A stretch of 64,000 bases of DNA, taken from Candidula unifasciata (lineage: Eukaryota > Mollusca > Gastropoda > Stylommatophora > Geomitridae). Below, in pieces: positions 63,524 through 64,000 of this stretch. The stretch lies in the NCBI GenBank assembly GCA_905116865.2, contig CAJHNH020007046.1:45001-109000 (forward strand). The letters run 5' to 3'. Each line of letters starts with the position of its first letter. Positions within the stretch are counted from its first letter, which is position 1. The position numbers were made by a program, and so were the translations under genes. A model generated the notes under the pieces. It saw only the letters and a list, made by a program, of their open reading frames with translations, was not told the origin of the DNA and did not search any database.

Positions 63524-64000
63524 CTGCAACAATTTAATTAACTTCATCCTGAATTAAAATGTGTGAACAAGCAACTAAAACAGAGTGGGTTTCATCTGTT
63601 TAATTAATGAAACACAAACAGTTCAGATTATAGCTAAGAATAGAGTGGATGCATACAACAAACTGGCTGCAAAGAGAACTGTTAATTATAACAGGTGTTG
63701 GTTTAACAAAAATGTATAGCTAGACTTCTAACTAAATGCTGTGAGCTCTGGTTTATAACATCTGTTTTTTCAGCCAAACACTTCTTTTTCTTTCTATGCC
63801 CAAACAAACAAATATGCACTCTTGTGTGAATATACCCACTAGTAATCACAAAATCTGATATCAAACACTAACACACATGTGGCATCTGTCTGTCCAGGGG
63901 CTGGTGTCCTGTGTACTTTCACTCATTTCCACCAGATAATCCTTCATGCCAGCAAGCCAAACTGTCAAGCAATTTCTCTCATGTTCACCATCTGCTTCTT
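63524..64000. other. unassigned sequence at the window edge
   Basis: AT-rich; no ORF or repeat recognised. If the 62,991-63,523 exon is real, this is its upstream intron or 5' flank. Confidence 0.35.

Overview
This is a eukaryotic nuclear window: there are no operons or bacterial-style gene density, and one real gene is split by GT-AG introns. The rest is a dense mix of LINE 3' fragments, SINE-like repeats, TIR elements and minisatellites. The repeat mix (RTE- and I-like LINE ends, a Penelope-like GIY-YIG remnant, tRNA-headed SINEs, TTAGGG-type telomeric blocks, frequent poly-G/poly-C runs) suggests a lophotrochozoan, most likely a gastropod mollusc. That assignment is inference; no marker gene fixes the species.

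Layout. 1-13 kb: intergenic DNA with LINE ends (2.6-3.4 kb), several SINE-like families, a 57-bp minisatellite, a Penelope-like remnant (11.0-11.5 kb) and three tRNA-like SINE heads. 13.25-18.0 kb: a 27-bp satellite that becomes a 39-bp repeat; both periods are multiples of three and read as Thr/Ser/Pro-rich peptide on the + strand. 18.5-20.4 kb: a hAT-like element with 8-bp target duplications whose interior is almost entirely a 29-bp array, then a second hAT-like element. 22.1-23.7 kb: a degraded LTR element. 24.2-26.1 kb: a local tandem duplication with SINE insertions. 26.6-28.2 kb: repeated elements and a 43-bp array. 30.2-33.7 kb: a 5'-truncated APE-RT-RNase H LINE inserted in an old tandem array. 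34.6-36.0 kb: 14-bp and 75-bp arrays. 37.2-39.1 kb: two more LINE ends, on opposite strands.

44.16-58.36 kb, minus strand: a complete five-coding-exon gene for a predicted 564-residue RING-NHL protein, a TRIM-NHL-like E3 ubiquitin ligase candidate. It has a C3HC4 RING split across exons 1 and 2, no visible B-box, NHL repeats in exon 4 and an unusual Cys-rich tail in exon 5. All four introns join in phase. The introns hold a Mutator-like foldback element with inner telomeric repeats (52.0-52.4 kb), an inverted SINE pair (54.2-54.8 kb) and several LINE remnants. A short upstream ORF with a better start context overlaps the gene's start codon.

59-64 kb: SINEs, a LINE RNase H end (61.8-63.0 kb), and at the right edge a candidate minus-strand exon (62,991-63,523). 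That exon has a hydrophobic leader, about thirteen 11-residue repeats, and consensus splice sites on both sides.

Coordinates of repeats are by eye, with ends good to about 5-20 bases. LINE, SINE and DNA-transposon names are superfamily-level judgements from motifs, not database matches.
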